Positions 12,241-24,067 of a stretch of 64,000 bases of DNA are shown one piece after another (the stretch's first letter is position 1; each line of letters starts with the position of its first letter). The stretch comes from Ridgeia piscesae (lineage: Eukaryota; Annelida; Polychaeta; Sabellida; Siboglinidae): NCBI GenBank assembly GCA_025642075.2, contig JAODUO010001042.1:62501-126500 (forward strand), in the 5' to 3' direction. The position numbers and the translations under genes were made by a program. The notes beneath the pieces were generated by a model. That model made no database searches. It was not told the origin of the DNA and saw nothing but the letters and a program-made list of their open reading frames with translations.

Positions 12241-12684
12241 AATTATGATTCCCAAATCTTTTTACTCATGTAACGTTTCAATACGTTTATCCTCCATGCA
12301 ATAGTCAAGTCGAATTGCCTGTTGTTATGACCGTAATTCATTTACATTTTCAACATTAAACAGCAATGTCCATTCAAATCTACACCTGTGTAGAATACTT
12401 AGATCCCTTTTGAAGAGTATCTGTATCCTCATGCAATGATACCTGACTAAACAATTTAATTAGATCATTTCCCACTCCATCGCGCGCTTATATTTTACAT
12501 ACCGTATTCGTTCTGTTATGTGTACCTGCCCCCCCCCCCTAATTAGCATACATCAGACGCCAAACCCAGTAGTGGCTGACATCCGTCTATGTCATGTCAG
12601 ACTGACAAAAATGTATCATATGTAACTTAAAGAGTCATCCAATATTTACTGTAATTACTCCCCTGTCAAATACTGAACAAATAA
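12241..12684. other. Intergenic, no gene seen
   Basis: AT-rich, with a C9 run near 12530. Nothing recognisable. Confidence 0.5.
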
Positions 12685-13000
12685 TAGCTCAGGGGTAGAA
12701 CTTCGGACTCGCGACTACGAGAACCCATGTTCGAATCCTGTGCTGCGGTGTTATAACCATGGGCAAGTTGTATTCACTCTACATTGCTCCAGTCCACTCA
12801 GCTGTATAAATGAGTACCTGTCTATAGACAATGGTGGATATGTGTACGAGCAGCCTTCGCGCATTATTTGTAGCATATGGCTGGATGTTTCCCAGAAAAA
12901 GCGGGGAAGGTGTCTGAGTGAACAGGTCTGTCAGGGAAGTATAGTGTAAAGCGCTTTGAACGGTCCTGAGGACTGGATATTGCGCTATATACTTTTTGTT
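12685..13000 (+). mobile_element. SINE family 1, near-full copy
   Basis: Has a tRNA-like head with an A-box-like GCTCAGGGGTAGA and a B-box-like GTTCGAATCC, a body with CAGCTGTATAAATGAGTACC, and a 3' tail that can form a hairpin between TAAAGCGCTT and GCGCTATA. About 315 bp. Other copies in this window are at 28.1, 28.5, 37.2, 38.1, 47.3, 47.9, 54.3 and 62.8 kb. Confidence 0.85.
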
Positions 13001-15174
13001 TAATAAAATCAGAACGTTTCATTTACATCTGCAACCTCTGCATCCCGTTAATTACGTCATAACACACATCTGGATGAAAAGTAATTTCTAAACAGTTGGT
13101 ACAGCCATGTGTCATTGCAGCTTGAATTTTGTACGACGGCAGTGGCGCCTTGTTAGTTTACAACGGAAACAGCAAATTTGATAGCACTACATGGCGGATG
13201 AAACCGATGAAAACTGTAAATTAAACCAGTGCCACTAGATCGTGTCATGATTGTGTCGTAAAAAAAGCATGTTTAATTATGAATTGTTCTTAACTGTATT
13301 GTACGGTTAATAGAATTAATATTGTATATCACACTATAAAAAAATTTATTTGAGGGACTTTATTCCTAGCTGACCAGTGATCATCTTGAATTCAGAATGA
13401 TGGTTGGTGGTGTCTCTGGAAGAGAGGTTTTAGGCAAGTGGCATCCATCAATAATATAATTTTGGTAAATTGTTGTTCTTGTATATGTTGAGTTGTGAAA
13501 TAAAGTTACTCTTCACTCCATTTATAAGAAACACATTTTATTCCGTCCAACTGCCATTTCAGAATACATCTATTTACAACTCCTCCTAGGCCATGTGCAT
13601 TTTCTTTCATTTCTAGCTTGATGTAAGGGGCTTGAATACAACACTTCACGGAATTCTAAATAAATGTAGTCCACCCACAGTCATTTATCAGTATAGGATG
13701 TAACATTATCTAGGTTTACTAAACGGGTTTTCAAGCATAAACATCCCTTCCAAAAACCATGCTGCGGTCGTTTGATCAAATCATGGTTTTGCAGATGGCC
13801 AACACAACAATCTCATCACTGATGATCGTGATCGTTACTAGGACCACAGCTATCAACTCACTGTTGTATAATTTACTGGGCTGTGACAAAGACCTTTATT
13901 TTTCTATGCGGGGGGTAATGTTTGTACTTTTCCGGTCTTCTCCCTTTCCATGAGCACTTCCTGTGAAAGTTTCGCACAGAGGAGAGGCAACGACTGGGGC
14001 TACTCCTAAGAGCAACGAGGAGCAACTATGTCTTACACAAGAGGCGTTTTGTGGCTTAAGTTTCAACAGATTTTCCAACACAACTGCTTTATGGTAATCT
14101 CAATGTCGTGGACTGATTCCTCCGTGGCCTGTGGAGAGATGCCATAGCTGGGGCTACTTCCTGGAGGATTGATCGAGGAGCTACAATCTACTCCAGGAGC
14201 TACACTTTCTACAGCTTTTCCAACATCACTGCTGTGTCTCCGTGTTTTGGAGTGACTCCTCCATTTTCTTGGTGAAAATCTTCACAACATCCGCCATATT
14301 TTCCATGTTGTTACCAGCGAACGTAGTCCACTTCCTGTTTCAAACGAATCCAAGATCATTTCCCCTATGCAATCAGCAAGCGTCCAACGCTGTCTTAGTG
14401 TCAGCCCTAGTAACTAACATGACTGGATCTTTGTTATGTTGTTACTTTCAGTTCGACTTTACAACCTCATCATGAGCTAATTAATACACATTTTAACAGT
14501 GGAAACATATCAGAATAGAAACTTTAGCAATGTACAATTAGTGCAGTCTTCCCTGCAACTCTCATTCTCTCTATGTTCCTGCGTTTTTGTTTTCATGAGA
14601 TTAACGGCAGAGTAAAATCATTAAAAAGGCGTTAAAGACTCCACTTCGTTACAGACTTCAAAACCTGTTACATGCAGTATATTAATTATACATTTAACAC
14701 GATCAATTTAACGTTACCAGAACGTTACGAGAACGTTACCTAGAACCTATGATAACGTTACCATGTAAAGTTACGATAACATAAAACTGGAAAGTTTTGT
14801 ATATCTTACTAAAACGTTACCTGATAACCTATAGAAATCCTTCAGAAACCCTTATTAATGTAATAAAAACAGTACACATGTCGTTTTTCTTCAGTTTTGT
14901 TTATTATTCATCATTAAAAAAATGAATGATAAACGGTAATCTAAGCTAATTAGTTGTTGTCCTACTGCTCGAGATGTGCCTGCCTTTGGTTCTGTTCATC
15001 CTGTTGAAGCCTTGCCTTGTCCAACCTCCCCTGAACAAAATACATATATCAATTATTTGTAATACACGTCAACTTCTTTAACCCTCGTCCATATTAAAAT
15101 ATTTATTTCCACAGAGCACTGGCGCCATCTGGAGGTAGAACTGCAGTAGCGGTAATGACAGCAGCATTGGGATG

Positions 15175-15208
<34 letters not shown>

Positions 15209-15262
15209 GCAGCAGCAACAACATCAGCACTGGCATAAGTAGCAACAGCAACCTTGCAACAC
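13001..15262. other. Intergenic upstream of the dehydrogenase gene
   Basis: No gene identified. Two diverged direct copies of a roughly 140-bp module occur at about 13990-14130 and 14135-14275. They share CTGGGGCTACT, TTTTCCAACA and a GACTGATTCCTCC/GAGTGACTCCTCC pair. At about 14715-14830 the motif GAACGTTAC recurs several times. Short frames here have no domain. Confidence 0.5.
15178..15240. repeat. (CAG)n/(CAA)n tract in the dehydrogenase 5' flank
   Basis: CAG and CAACAA triplets about 60 bases before the dehydrogenase start. An in-frame TGA at 15263-15265 separates them from the coding region, so they are not translated with it. Confidence 0.8.
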
Positions 15263-15298
15263 TGACCGGGAAACAGCAGCTGTTGTGACGGCAACAAC

Positions 15299-15554
15299 AT
15301 GTCGAAGGCGCCGGCTGATTTCGCCCACCCCCATGCAGCCCCGGGGCAGACAGGCACTCACCCCCCGATCGCATACCCCAATGACGTCATAACCTTGTCC
15401 CGGTTGAACGCCGGTACTACCCCGAGCGGGGGGGATGACGTCGTCGCGCTCGTTGTCCACGTCACAATCATCCTTGTTGTCCTACAGATTTTCATGTGGA
15501 AGTTGCAACAACATTACATCAGTGGCATTGACGACAAGTACATCCTTATCACAG
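15299..15554 (+). CDS. Dehydrogenase exon 1
   Basis: Codes residues 1-85 plus one base: a Pro/His-rich N-terminus, the membrane segment and the strand leading to the TG of the cofactor motif. The donor is GTAGGT. The last 21 exon bases are copied many times in the following array. Confidence 0.9.
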
Positions 15555-18500
15555 GTAGGTGTACAAGTATATCCTTATCACAGGTAGGTGTACAAGTACA
15601 TCCTTATCACAGGTAGGTGTACAAGTACATCCTTATCACAGGTAGGTGTACACATATATCCTTATCACAGGTAGGTGTACAAGTACATCCTTATCACAGG
15701 TAGGTGTACAAGTACATCCTTATCACAGGTAGGTGTACAAGTATATCCTTATCACAGGTAGGTGTACAAGTATATCCTTAACACAGGTAGGTGTACACAT
15801 ATATCCTTATCACAGGTAGGTGTACACATATATCCTTATCACAGGTAGGTGTACACATATATCCTTATCACAGGTATATGTACAAGTATATCCTTATCAC
15901 AGGAAAGTGTACGAGTATACCATTATCACAGGTAGGTGTACAAGTATACCATTATCACAGGTAGGTGAACAAGTATATCATTATCACAGGTAGGTGAACA
16001 AGTATACCATTATCACAGGTAGGTGAACAAGTATATCATTATCACAGGTAGGTGAACAAGTATACCATTATCACAGGTAGATGAACAAGTATATCCTTAT
16101 CACAGGTAGGTGTACAAGTGTATCATTAGCACAGGTAGGTGTGCAAGTATGTTCTTATAACAAGTATGTGTAAAATCATGTCCTTATAATAGGTAGGTGT
16201 AGAAGTATGCCCTTGTAACAAGTAGGTGTAAGAGTATGTCCTTGTCACAGGTATGTGTAAACTATGTCCTTATAACAGGTAGTTATAAACATATGTCCTT
16301 ATAACAAGTCAATGTAAAAGTATGTCCTTATAGCAAGTATGTGTAAAGATGTGTCCTCATAACAAGTAGATATAAAGTATGTCTTTATCACAGGTAGGTG
16401 TAGTTCCAAGTATATCTTTGTAACAAGTGGGTGTAAAATATGTCGTCATCACAGGAGGTGTAAAGTATGTCGTCATCACAGGGAGGTGTAAAGTATGTCG
16501 TCATCACGGGGAGGTGTAAAGTATGTCGTCATCACAGGGAGGTGTAAAATATGTCGTCATCACATGGAGGTGTAAAGTATGTCGTCATCACAGGGAGGTG
16601 TAAAATATGTCGTCATCACAGGGAGGTGTAAAGTATGTCGTATAATAGTATGTTCTCATCGCTGGTAGATGTAAAAAAGTTGACAAGTAGAATACGTTCA
16701 GTTTTGATCTTCTACGCGCCCAAATGTGCAACTAGATCTCAATTATGTGTGTTTAAACGTCACAAATTATGCATGCAAAGACTTTCTGTGGCCAGACTTT
16801 TGCCGTTACAAGTAAAAAGGTTGCAAGTTTGCGACATAAAAACTACTGTTATGTCTAATATTTATAATAATAATAAAATCTTTATTTCACCCATTAAAAT
16901 GGCAACGGCACAATATCTTAAAATACAGTAATATCCATAGTAATTATGTTGACATCACTATATAAAGTATAATGCAGGTAATGATGTCATAATTTATAGA
17001 TGCTGGCAGCACTTATTGAAAAGTGTGTGAAATCAACATGCTAAGATGTTTGCAAATTTGTGAACTTCAACAAATACAGAATATATATGTGACATTGTAT
17101 TTTAGGCTGTGATGGTGGCATTGGCCGACTAGCTGCCCTTCGATTGGACGCCTTAGGATGTCACGTGTTTGCCGGTTGTCGCACGGACGAAGCAGTGCTG
17201 TCGCTTCAGAACATGGCGACACGTCGACTTATACCAATCCTTCTTGACATCACTGCCCAGGGCAGCATCGACTCCGCCTTCCAAGTTGTCATTGACAACC
17301 TGCCGCCTGGTGCGGGTGGGTGGAACTACTCCTTTTGAAAACTTTCGTTTTCGGTTTGCTTTTCCCCGGATACCTTGTCTTTGCCTTGGGCGCTGCACTT
17401 TCCTGGGATCGCTTGTGAACCCGTGAACGATTCACAACAGATTTATGCCCTTATGAATTCCCTGCGGCAAATGAGAACTTGAAATGAGAATCTAGTAGCA
17501 CTCAGCCATGACATAAAATTTAACATACGTTTTCCATACATCATAATTTAGTGTTGTTCCACATTTCCAACAAATCATGTCTTTAAAATGTTGTTGCATT
17601 TGAGACTTGAATTGTTGCACACGCTCATGCATGCATAGGTATATATTTATTTTAATAAATTTCTTATTTTCATTATTACATATCTTTAATATTTTATTTA
17701 TTTGTCACATATTTATACTATTTTATTTATTATTATTGTTATTAATTTTTTAATACACTGTATAGTTGTGTGCTATTCTATGTTGGTATTTTAACTCAAT
17801 TAGGAAGAATCATTGTAAAGCGCCCCAGAATAATTATTTAGATGGGGCGCTATATAAGAAATAAATTATTATTTTCATTACATTGTTTCTGTACTCCCGT
17901 TTGCAAGAGTAGATACCAGTACATGGAATGCTATGTTTAACCTCCCATTTCTCGATATTCTTGTTACGTCTCTGGCACTATGTATTGTTGCAAGACGTTC
18001 TTAGAGGTAACACTGGCTATTGTGACAGGCCTTTGGGGCATAGTGAACAACGCTGAGGTACCAGGCAAGATGGGGCCACTACCTTGGCTGTTAGATCGCG
18101 ACTTCTACCGAATATTCTCCGTTAACATAATTGGCATGGCAAAGGTATGTTCTCACATCAAATGGGATATTTCAAATAATATATATTATATTATAACTAA
18201 ATAGTAAAATATATATTATCACTAACCTGTCCGAACTGTTGGCGTCCCCACATTGGAAATGTATTTCTTATCTTCCCAGGGCTGTGTTACAGTAGGTACC
18301 AGAGTACGTTGTTAGACTGGCATATGTTGTGCACGTTGTTACTGATCTGTGTGACATACATGCAGTCTATGTTGTAACTCTCCTGTTGGGTCGATTGGCA
18401 ATTATGTGATATCCTGTCTTGTGTCCTAGCAACAATCGTTGGTGGGCAATACATAACAGGGTGAGATTTTTGATTTTGTAACAATTGGAAAAAACGGCTA

Positions 18501-19556
18501 TAAACTCATTCCAATGCTCATTGGTTGAACGTGGTTGTATTTCCACGTGCCATAACACCTTTCTATGATTTTATAAACTTTTAATATTCTAAAATGTACG
18601 TGTCTTTTTCGTATTTTAATTGCTGCATTTCCATAAAAATAGAATACTACTCGGGATAACTTTTACTTCCATTTGTCTTTTTGATCCTGTTGTTATGGTC
18701 TTTCAATAAAAAAAATCAATACCATAGCAAATGTGTCGTTTACGCATCACGTACTGACCGATTGTCCTACTAAAATAAGGCAATACATATACATTAACAG
18801 TACTAAAAATACTTCGAACCTATATTAGTCACCATGCCAAATCTCTTATTGTAGGGATACATTTTGGTTTTATTAATATTTTGTTTAAACACGGTCCAAA
18901 ACTGTCCCATAACTACCGTTACGCCCGTAACGACTCGTCTTCGCTCAGCAAATTGTGAGCCTATCACACAGAAACCTTAAAGGCTCTAAAGGTTGTTCCG
19001 CATACATGTTTAATATATTAAAAACTGACAATGAACTGAAACATTTTCTGTGACATATGGACAAAATGCGTGCGTAACGTACAAAATCGTCACGTACAAA
19101 ACGATTTCAAAAGCATAACTGACACTGGAGGGCTACTTGACATTTTGAATCAACACTTTTGAAAGCAAGATCTGACGTTTATGTTATAAAGGTGACGTTG
19201 TTCTCTAAATTGAAACCATTGACTTAACAATGCATATCGAACATGAGTGCATAATCCTGAATGGCTTAATGTTAATGCTTATTATCAACTAGATGATATT
19301 TGTAAAGATCATTTGGGCCACTTTTGGTGAGGAATACTCGGATATTTCATACATTTAAAGGCAATATTCTTCTCCCGTGCTGCGCGTGACGTTTCGTTAT
19401 GTACGTGATCAGTCAGTAATACATCATGTTAAAAACAGCTGCCATGTTGTTTGTTGTGGTCCTTGCTCTACATGTATAAGTATAAAACATGTATTTGACA
19501 GTTCAATAATAAAACCACTTCTAAAGCGTGTTTTGTTAATGTTTGTGGAATAGTTG

Positions 19557-19613
<57 letters not shown>

Positions 19614-21696
19614 ATAAACGTGTAATTGCGAAGGACTTGCGATGGCAGTGCTTGTTATCTGCTGGGTATTTTACTATTTTCGTGTGGCATTCAATATGTA
19701 ACGTAAAAAGCCAACGACTGGGGCAGAACGCTCTTGCAAGTTTCGGGAAGCACGTGGTACTCCAGAGGACATGTGCTAGATGTTGGCCCTCGTCGTGGCC
19801 GCGGCATCTTAACCGCAGCCGACTACATCATGTGCGGGCAGTCCTCCAGTACAGTACCTTGTTGTCACAAAGGATGACATCGGTGAAAGTCGGATGGCAC
19901 TCGACGACGACGAAGGGAACTATGTCGAATGACGCTACGGTGTGCGTCTAGTCTGAGTACTGATGGTGCATAAGACGTCCTGCTAAAGATCATGCTGTTT
20001 CCATCATCACCAATACGTTCTTGGATGCCAGGGCTGGACGAAACATGTACTGTTCCCACAACCTCCGCCAGTTCCTGGTCCCGGCCCAGCTATACCAGCA
20101 GCCGTCAAAGGGAGAAACAGGTGACGACCCTCAGTTCCGGGAGTTCCAGGTCGGATCATGGCTGTGATGCCATCTACTGTGTAGGTGAAGAACAACGTGG
20201 CGTATAGGATGGCACAGTTCGAGTGAATTCCTTTCATCCAGCGGCAACGAAAATTAAACGATACAAGTGGCCCATGCCCGAGGATTTCTATGACACTGCA
20301 TTGCAGAATATATTCATGTCTTATGTCCTTGTGTCGTGTACCATCGGAGGAGGGAAGCGGGCTCAGTATACCCTCGCCACTAGTCTTTGCGATAATGTTG
20401 TTGTTGCTCATCACCGTTTCCTGGAGCGTTATATTTGACTTGTGGTCATATGAACTCCTAAACATACGTGCGCGTAGTATATATACTCACATGGAAAACG
20501 ACATTCCGGTTAATTATTTTTAAGACGTTACATTTATTTCGATATGTTTGGGTTATGAAACCAGTCACATGCAGAAAGAATTCGTCAGAACGGTGTGTTG
20601 TGAACTATCACAATGTTAAAAACTAAATGAATGAACAAAATGTGCCACTAGTGAATACATTGCAGTGTATATTATGTTTCTGCCATGGTAACTGTTATTG
20701 TTGCAGTTTTATGATGTTACGGGGCTTTCAATCCACACTACAAACCAGTAAACTCAACCAATTTTTATTACTAATTGGTTTTTTCATTTCATAGTCTATG
20801 TCCCTCTAAAATGCGTATCTAGTATTTGAAATGTGATAGAGGTCTTAAAAAGACACCATACAGATTAATGAAAACTATTTTATAAAACGCGTCACGTACA
20901 GAAGGAAAACAGTGTTATCTTTTCAATTATAACAAACAATTAAAAACTTATTGAGTCCTAATATATTTTCACGTATTAAAAGAAAATATAACTGGATACT
21001 TAAAAAAAGAAAAATATGCAAATGTATGCCGCTTGTTACTGTATGCAGACAGGTAACTGGAAGGTAAGGGGGTCATGTGGACAGGAAGAGTATACAAGGT
21101 TTTAGGTACCAATTTACAAAAGGCTGTAACTATGCCAAAATGAAGCAATTCGTGGGCCTTTTGAAGTTTAATGTGTCAAAACATGTCCGCATCAAGGGAA
21201 AAGAATGAAAATGATAGAAACAAATTTGATTTCAACCCTTGATTGGGACCAATTGATGCAAAATCAAAACTCTCACCCAACAGTTACAAAAGGCGCATCA
21301 CCGTATGCTTCAATTAAACGAGGAAAGCTGTTTTGTTTAGCTGGCCACCTGAAGTGCCAGAGTTTAGACGCGGCATCATCCACTACATATCACTACATCG
21401 TTGAGGTCTTACGGTACACGGTGACCAGTATTTCGTGACCAGCATAGCCAAGATGTCAGATCACCATGACAACACAACAATAAATAATAATATTGCGTGT
21501 ACTCACTCACCATTGCACTTATTTGGTTCAAGTGTGACAGACTACATTGGAATAAGAATAATAATAATTGTTAAACTTCTATAGCGCCTGTATCCTTAAC
21601 AAGTCAGGCTCAAGGCGCAACAAACAAAATATTTGGCTAGTCATATACGGGGACAGCAAAGGTTGTCATTAGAGCATAGAACTAAAGTAGATTATA

Positions 21697-21770
<74 letters not shown>

Positions 21771-22043
21771 GATTTGTGTAGTTTATCAAAAGCTGTATGG
21801 CTGTAGGTTGAATACGTACATTGTGAGATGATCCATTGCAAATCTTGTAAAAGATCACCATGTATAAATGAAGTTTTTGCTATTATTGTCGCTGCTGTCA
21901 CTACTTGTCATACTACTACTACTACAACAACTACGATTACTACTACTATTATTACTCCTACTCACATTACTACATACTTAAATATGCTACTACTACTAAT
22001 ATTACTATTGCTTACTACTAATGTTTTATTACTACTAGTTTTA

Positions 22044-22084
<41 letters not shown>

Positions 22085-22104
22085 ACCACCACCACCACTC
22101 ACTA

Positions 22105-22158
<54 letters not shown>

Positions 22159-22180
22159 CACCACCACCACCACCACCACC

Positions 22181-22219
<39 letters not shown>

Positions 22220-22594
22220 GCAACTACACAACTACTACACACACTATATGTTGGTCTATATCTGCAGGTGACGAGTCGTTTTCTGCAACTGGTGAAGAAG
22301 ACACAGGGTCGCGTGGTGCTCAATGGCAGCATTCATGGCCGCTTCGCCAACCCGTTCACAGGCGCCTACTGCATGTCTAAGTTCGCTGTCGAAGCCTATG
22401 CAGACGTGCTACGGTGAGTAACCGAGGCATATCTTTATCGTGTTTGTGTGTACAGACGTGCTGACCCCGTGCTGTTCACCCTGGTGTATGCAGGTTCATA
22501 TTCTGGGTGGATCGGTAGGGGGAGAATGCATATCCATATTGATGCAATAGTTCCGCTTTTATTTCGTATTCAGAACGTATGATCAGAGAGAACA

Positions 22595-22686
<92 letters not shown>

Positions 22687-23225
22687 CGATATACAATATA
22701 TAGTGACTGTGTGTTTTCAATCACAAAATTGGTTGCCCAACTCAGCCAGTTGACACAGTCAGTATCGGTTGGTGTCATGTTTGTGTTGTAGGCGCGAACT
22801 CTACGTGTTTGGCGTGACGGTGTCATTGGTGGAGTCGGGAAACAAGATGACGTCAATGTATGACATCCAGCGCATAAGCAATGGCACGCTGGCCGCGTGG
22901 GATGATCTACCAGAAGACATGAAGAACGAGTATGGGGAGGAATACTTCCGTCAAGGTACTAACCCCTGTGGTGTCGTCCCCGCTTCGGGTATGAGTGATA
23001 ACTCCACGACACGATAATAATATCCATTATTACACAGGCATACGTAAGGTTGTTCTATGACCATGGCTATCTCCGTTAGTCACTAACTAGGTGGGCGTGG
23101 CACTACGGGGTATATACCCTAACGGTAATTGGGTTTGTCCCATTAACGTGTCACTTCCTTAATTCTACACGTTAGTGTCATCACCTGCAAATGAAATTGG
23201 CGTCTTGACGACGGCACTGAACTGT

Positions 23226-23286
<61 letters not shown>

Positions 23287-23531
23287 ATATATATATAACA
23301 CATACATACACACACAAATAAACTAGAAACCAGGTTGTATGGTATGTAATCGGCATCGGAATTGAGAAGACGAGAGGAATATTTCAATACCTTACAAAGC
23401 GGCCACCATTCGAAGGCAAACAACGGCCAAGCAGGCGAAGGCTTTCTCATAAACAAGAAATATTGAGGGTAAACAGCATCAGCCCCAGTGTAGCAGAACT
23501 CCTGTGCATAACAAAGCGCTACAAAATAAAG

Positions 23532-23590
<59 letters not shown>

Positions 23591-24067
23591 AAAAATGTAT
23601 ATGTAATTTTTACATATACACATACAAAACACACATGCATACATACACAAGCGCTTACACTGTATGTAGATGTATGTATGTTGTACACAGTGCTGTACCT
23701 CGGCACTAAGATGGTGCCGTTGACGGGGTCAATGAGCTGTGACGACGTCGCCGAGTGCTACGAGCAGGCGCTCTTCTCCATCTGGCCCAAGTCCCGGTAC
23801 ACGGTCGGCGTCGACGCCATGTTCTACCTCTTCGCGTCCTACCTGCCGACGTTCCTCAGCGACATCGTCTACCGTATGCCGGGTATGCGAGCCGTGCCAC
23901 CCCACGTGCATCGACCGGCGCCGCAGTACGTGCAGCTGTCGCACAACGGCGAAGAGTTGCCCCCGCCGTCGGCCGCACGGACACGGACACCCACGAGCGA
24001 ACAGCTGACTCGAGTCCACCATCGGAGCGGGCGAGTGGTGCACAGCGCCAGTGAGAACTCGTCCTGA
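15299..24067 (+). CDS. SDR9C-type short-chain dehydrogenase (retinol/17-beta-hydroxysteroid dehydrogenase-like), 6 exons
   Basis: Six exons (15299-15554, 17106-17315, 18029-18144, 22268-22413, 22792-22955, 23691-24067) join with matching phases to 1269 nt, or 422 residues. The start is fixed by an in-frame TGA at 15263. Residues 48-67 are a membrane segment. The Rossmann start is TGCDGGIG (85-92). The probable catalytic set is Asn188, Ser215, Tyr228 and Lys232 (YCMSK), with the usual 13-residue Ser-Tyr spacing. The order and the C-terminal YTVGVDAMFYLFASYLPTFL match retinol and 17-beta-hydroxysteroid dehydrogenases of the SDR9C group, which oxidise or reduce retinoids and steroids with NAD(P) on the ER membrane. 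Odd points: NNAG is NNAE (Glu165), the usual PG is SG (258-259), and the N-terminus (about 45 residues) and a Pro/Ser/Arg-rich C-tail exceed the usual ~317-residue length. The substrate cannot be read from sequence. Confidence 0.92.
15534..16660 (+). repeat. 29-bp minisatellite built from the exon 1 donor junction
   Basis: The unit is the last 21 bases of exon 1 (ACAAGTACATCCTTATCACAG) minus none, plus the first 8 of the intron (GTAGGTGT). The period is exactly 29 from 15555 to about 16130, with GT at 15555, 15584, 15613, 15642, 15671, 15700, 15729, 15758, 15787, 15816, 15845 and onward. It then drifts to 27-30 bases and a CGTCATCACAGGGAGGTGTAA-type subfamily to about 16660. There are about 38 units in total, and around 18 keep CAG/GTAGGT. 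Confidence 0.95.
16661..17105 (+). other. Rest of dehydrogenase intron 1
   Basis: AT-rich. At about 16860-16935 AATAATAATAAAATCTTTAT followed by CACCCATTAAAATGG resembles the reversed 3' end of a retroposon. Ends TATTTTAG. Confidence 0.6.
17106..17315 (+). CDS. Dehydrogenase exon 2
   Basis: Codes residues 87-155 (phase 1 to phase 1): the glycine-rich loop, helix, second strand and the LLDIT segment that binds the adenine side of the cofactor in SDRs. The donor is GTGGGT. Confidence 0.92.
17316..18028 (+). other. Dehydrogenase intron 2
   Basis: Contains, at about 17640-17880, a LINE/SINE-type 3' end. GTAAAGCGCCCC pairs with GGGGCGCTATATAA and is followed by AAATTATTATT. Confidence 0.65.
18029..18144 (+). 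CDS. Dehydrogenase exon 3
   Basis: Codes residues 157-194: WGIVNNAEVPG, where families have NNAG, then FSVNIIGMAK containing the structural/catalytic Asn188. Phase 1 entry, phase 0 exit at GTATGT. Confidence 0.92.
19690..20260. other. GC-richer island of unknown nature
   Basis: Base composition contrasts with the surrounding intron. Translations look protein-like in short pieces on either strand (for example GRGILTAADYIMCG on +) but are interrupted, and no splice frame could be assembled. It may be a decayed coding fragment or transposon remnant; the family is not recognised. Confidence 0.25.
21700..21764. repeat. (TA)n microsatellite
   Basis: About 32 TA units within dehydrogenase intron 3. 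Confidence 0.95.
21913..22225. repeat. (ACT)n/(ACC)n triplet tract next to exon 4 acceptor
   Basis: ACT triplets with a central block of about 14 ACC/CCA triplets at 22150-22190. It ends about 40 bases before the 3' splice site at 22267. The poly-Leu/Pro, poly-Ser/Gly and poly-Val frames are artefacts. Confidence 0.95.
22268..22413 (+). CDS. Dehydrogenase exon 4 (catalytic)
   Basis: Codes residues 195-242 plus two bases. Contains Ser215 in LNGSIHGR and Tyr228-x3-Lys232 in GAYCMSKF, followed by VEAYADVLR. Phase 0 entry after TCTGCAG, phase 2 exit at GTGAGT. Confidence 0.94.
22414..22791 (+). other. Dehydrogenase intron 4
   Basis: 378 nt, of which 22597-22683 is (TA)n interrupted once. Confidence 0.85.
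22792..22955 (+). CDS. Dehydrogenase exon 5
   Basis: Codes residues 243-297: VFGVTVSLVESG, where relatives read EPG, then a charged helix DLPEDMKNEYGEEYF typical of SDR9C enzymes. Phase 2 to phase 1, donor GTACTA. Confidence 0.92.
22956..23690 (+). other. Dehydrogenase intron 5
   Basis: Contains (TA)n tracts at 23229-23300 and 23538-23588. The acceptor TTGTACACAG follows a TGTATG-rich stretch. Confidence 0.85.
23691..24067 (+). CDS. Dehydrogenase exon 6 and stop
   Basis: Codes residues 298-422 from phase 1: CDDVAECYEQALFSIWPKSR, then YTVGVDAMFYLFASYLPTFL, and a Pro/Arg/Ser-rich tail of about 55 residues that relatives lack. It is notably GC-rich, which opens long shadow frames on both strands. 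TGA at 24065-24067. Confidence 0.92.

Larger units (their letters stand above)
18145..22267 (+). other. Dehydrogenase intron 3 (4.1 kb)
   Basis: Mostly unremarkable AT-rich sequence. It holds (TA)n tracts at 19561-19608 and 21700-21764, a GC-richer island at 19690-20260 (listed separately), a reversed retroposon 3' end at about 21553-21650 (AATAATAATAATTG then TATAGCGCC), and an ACT/ACC triplet tract that runs almost to the acceptor. Confidence 0.7.

Noticed and set aside
11896..12273. Frame with about 40 consecutive histidines, and poly-Ser/poly-Met partners
   Set aside because: Translation of the (CAT)n tail of a LINE 3' end.
21828..22332. Poly-Leu/Pro, poly-Ser/Gly and poly-Val frames
   Set aside because: Translation of an ACT/ACC triplet tract inside an intron. 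Only the part from 22268 is exon, and it is in a different frame.
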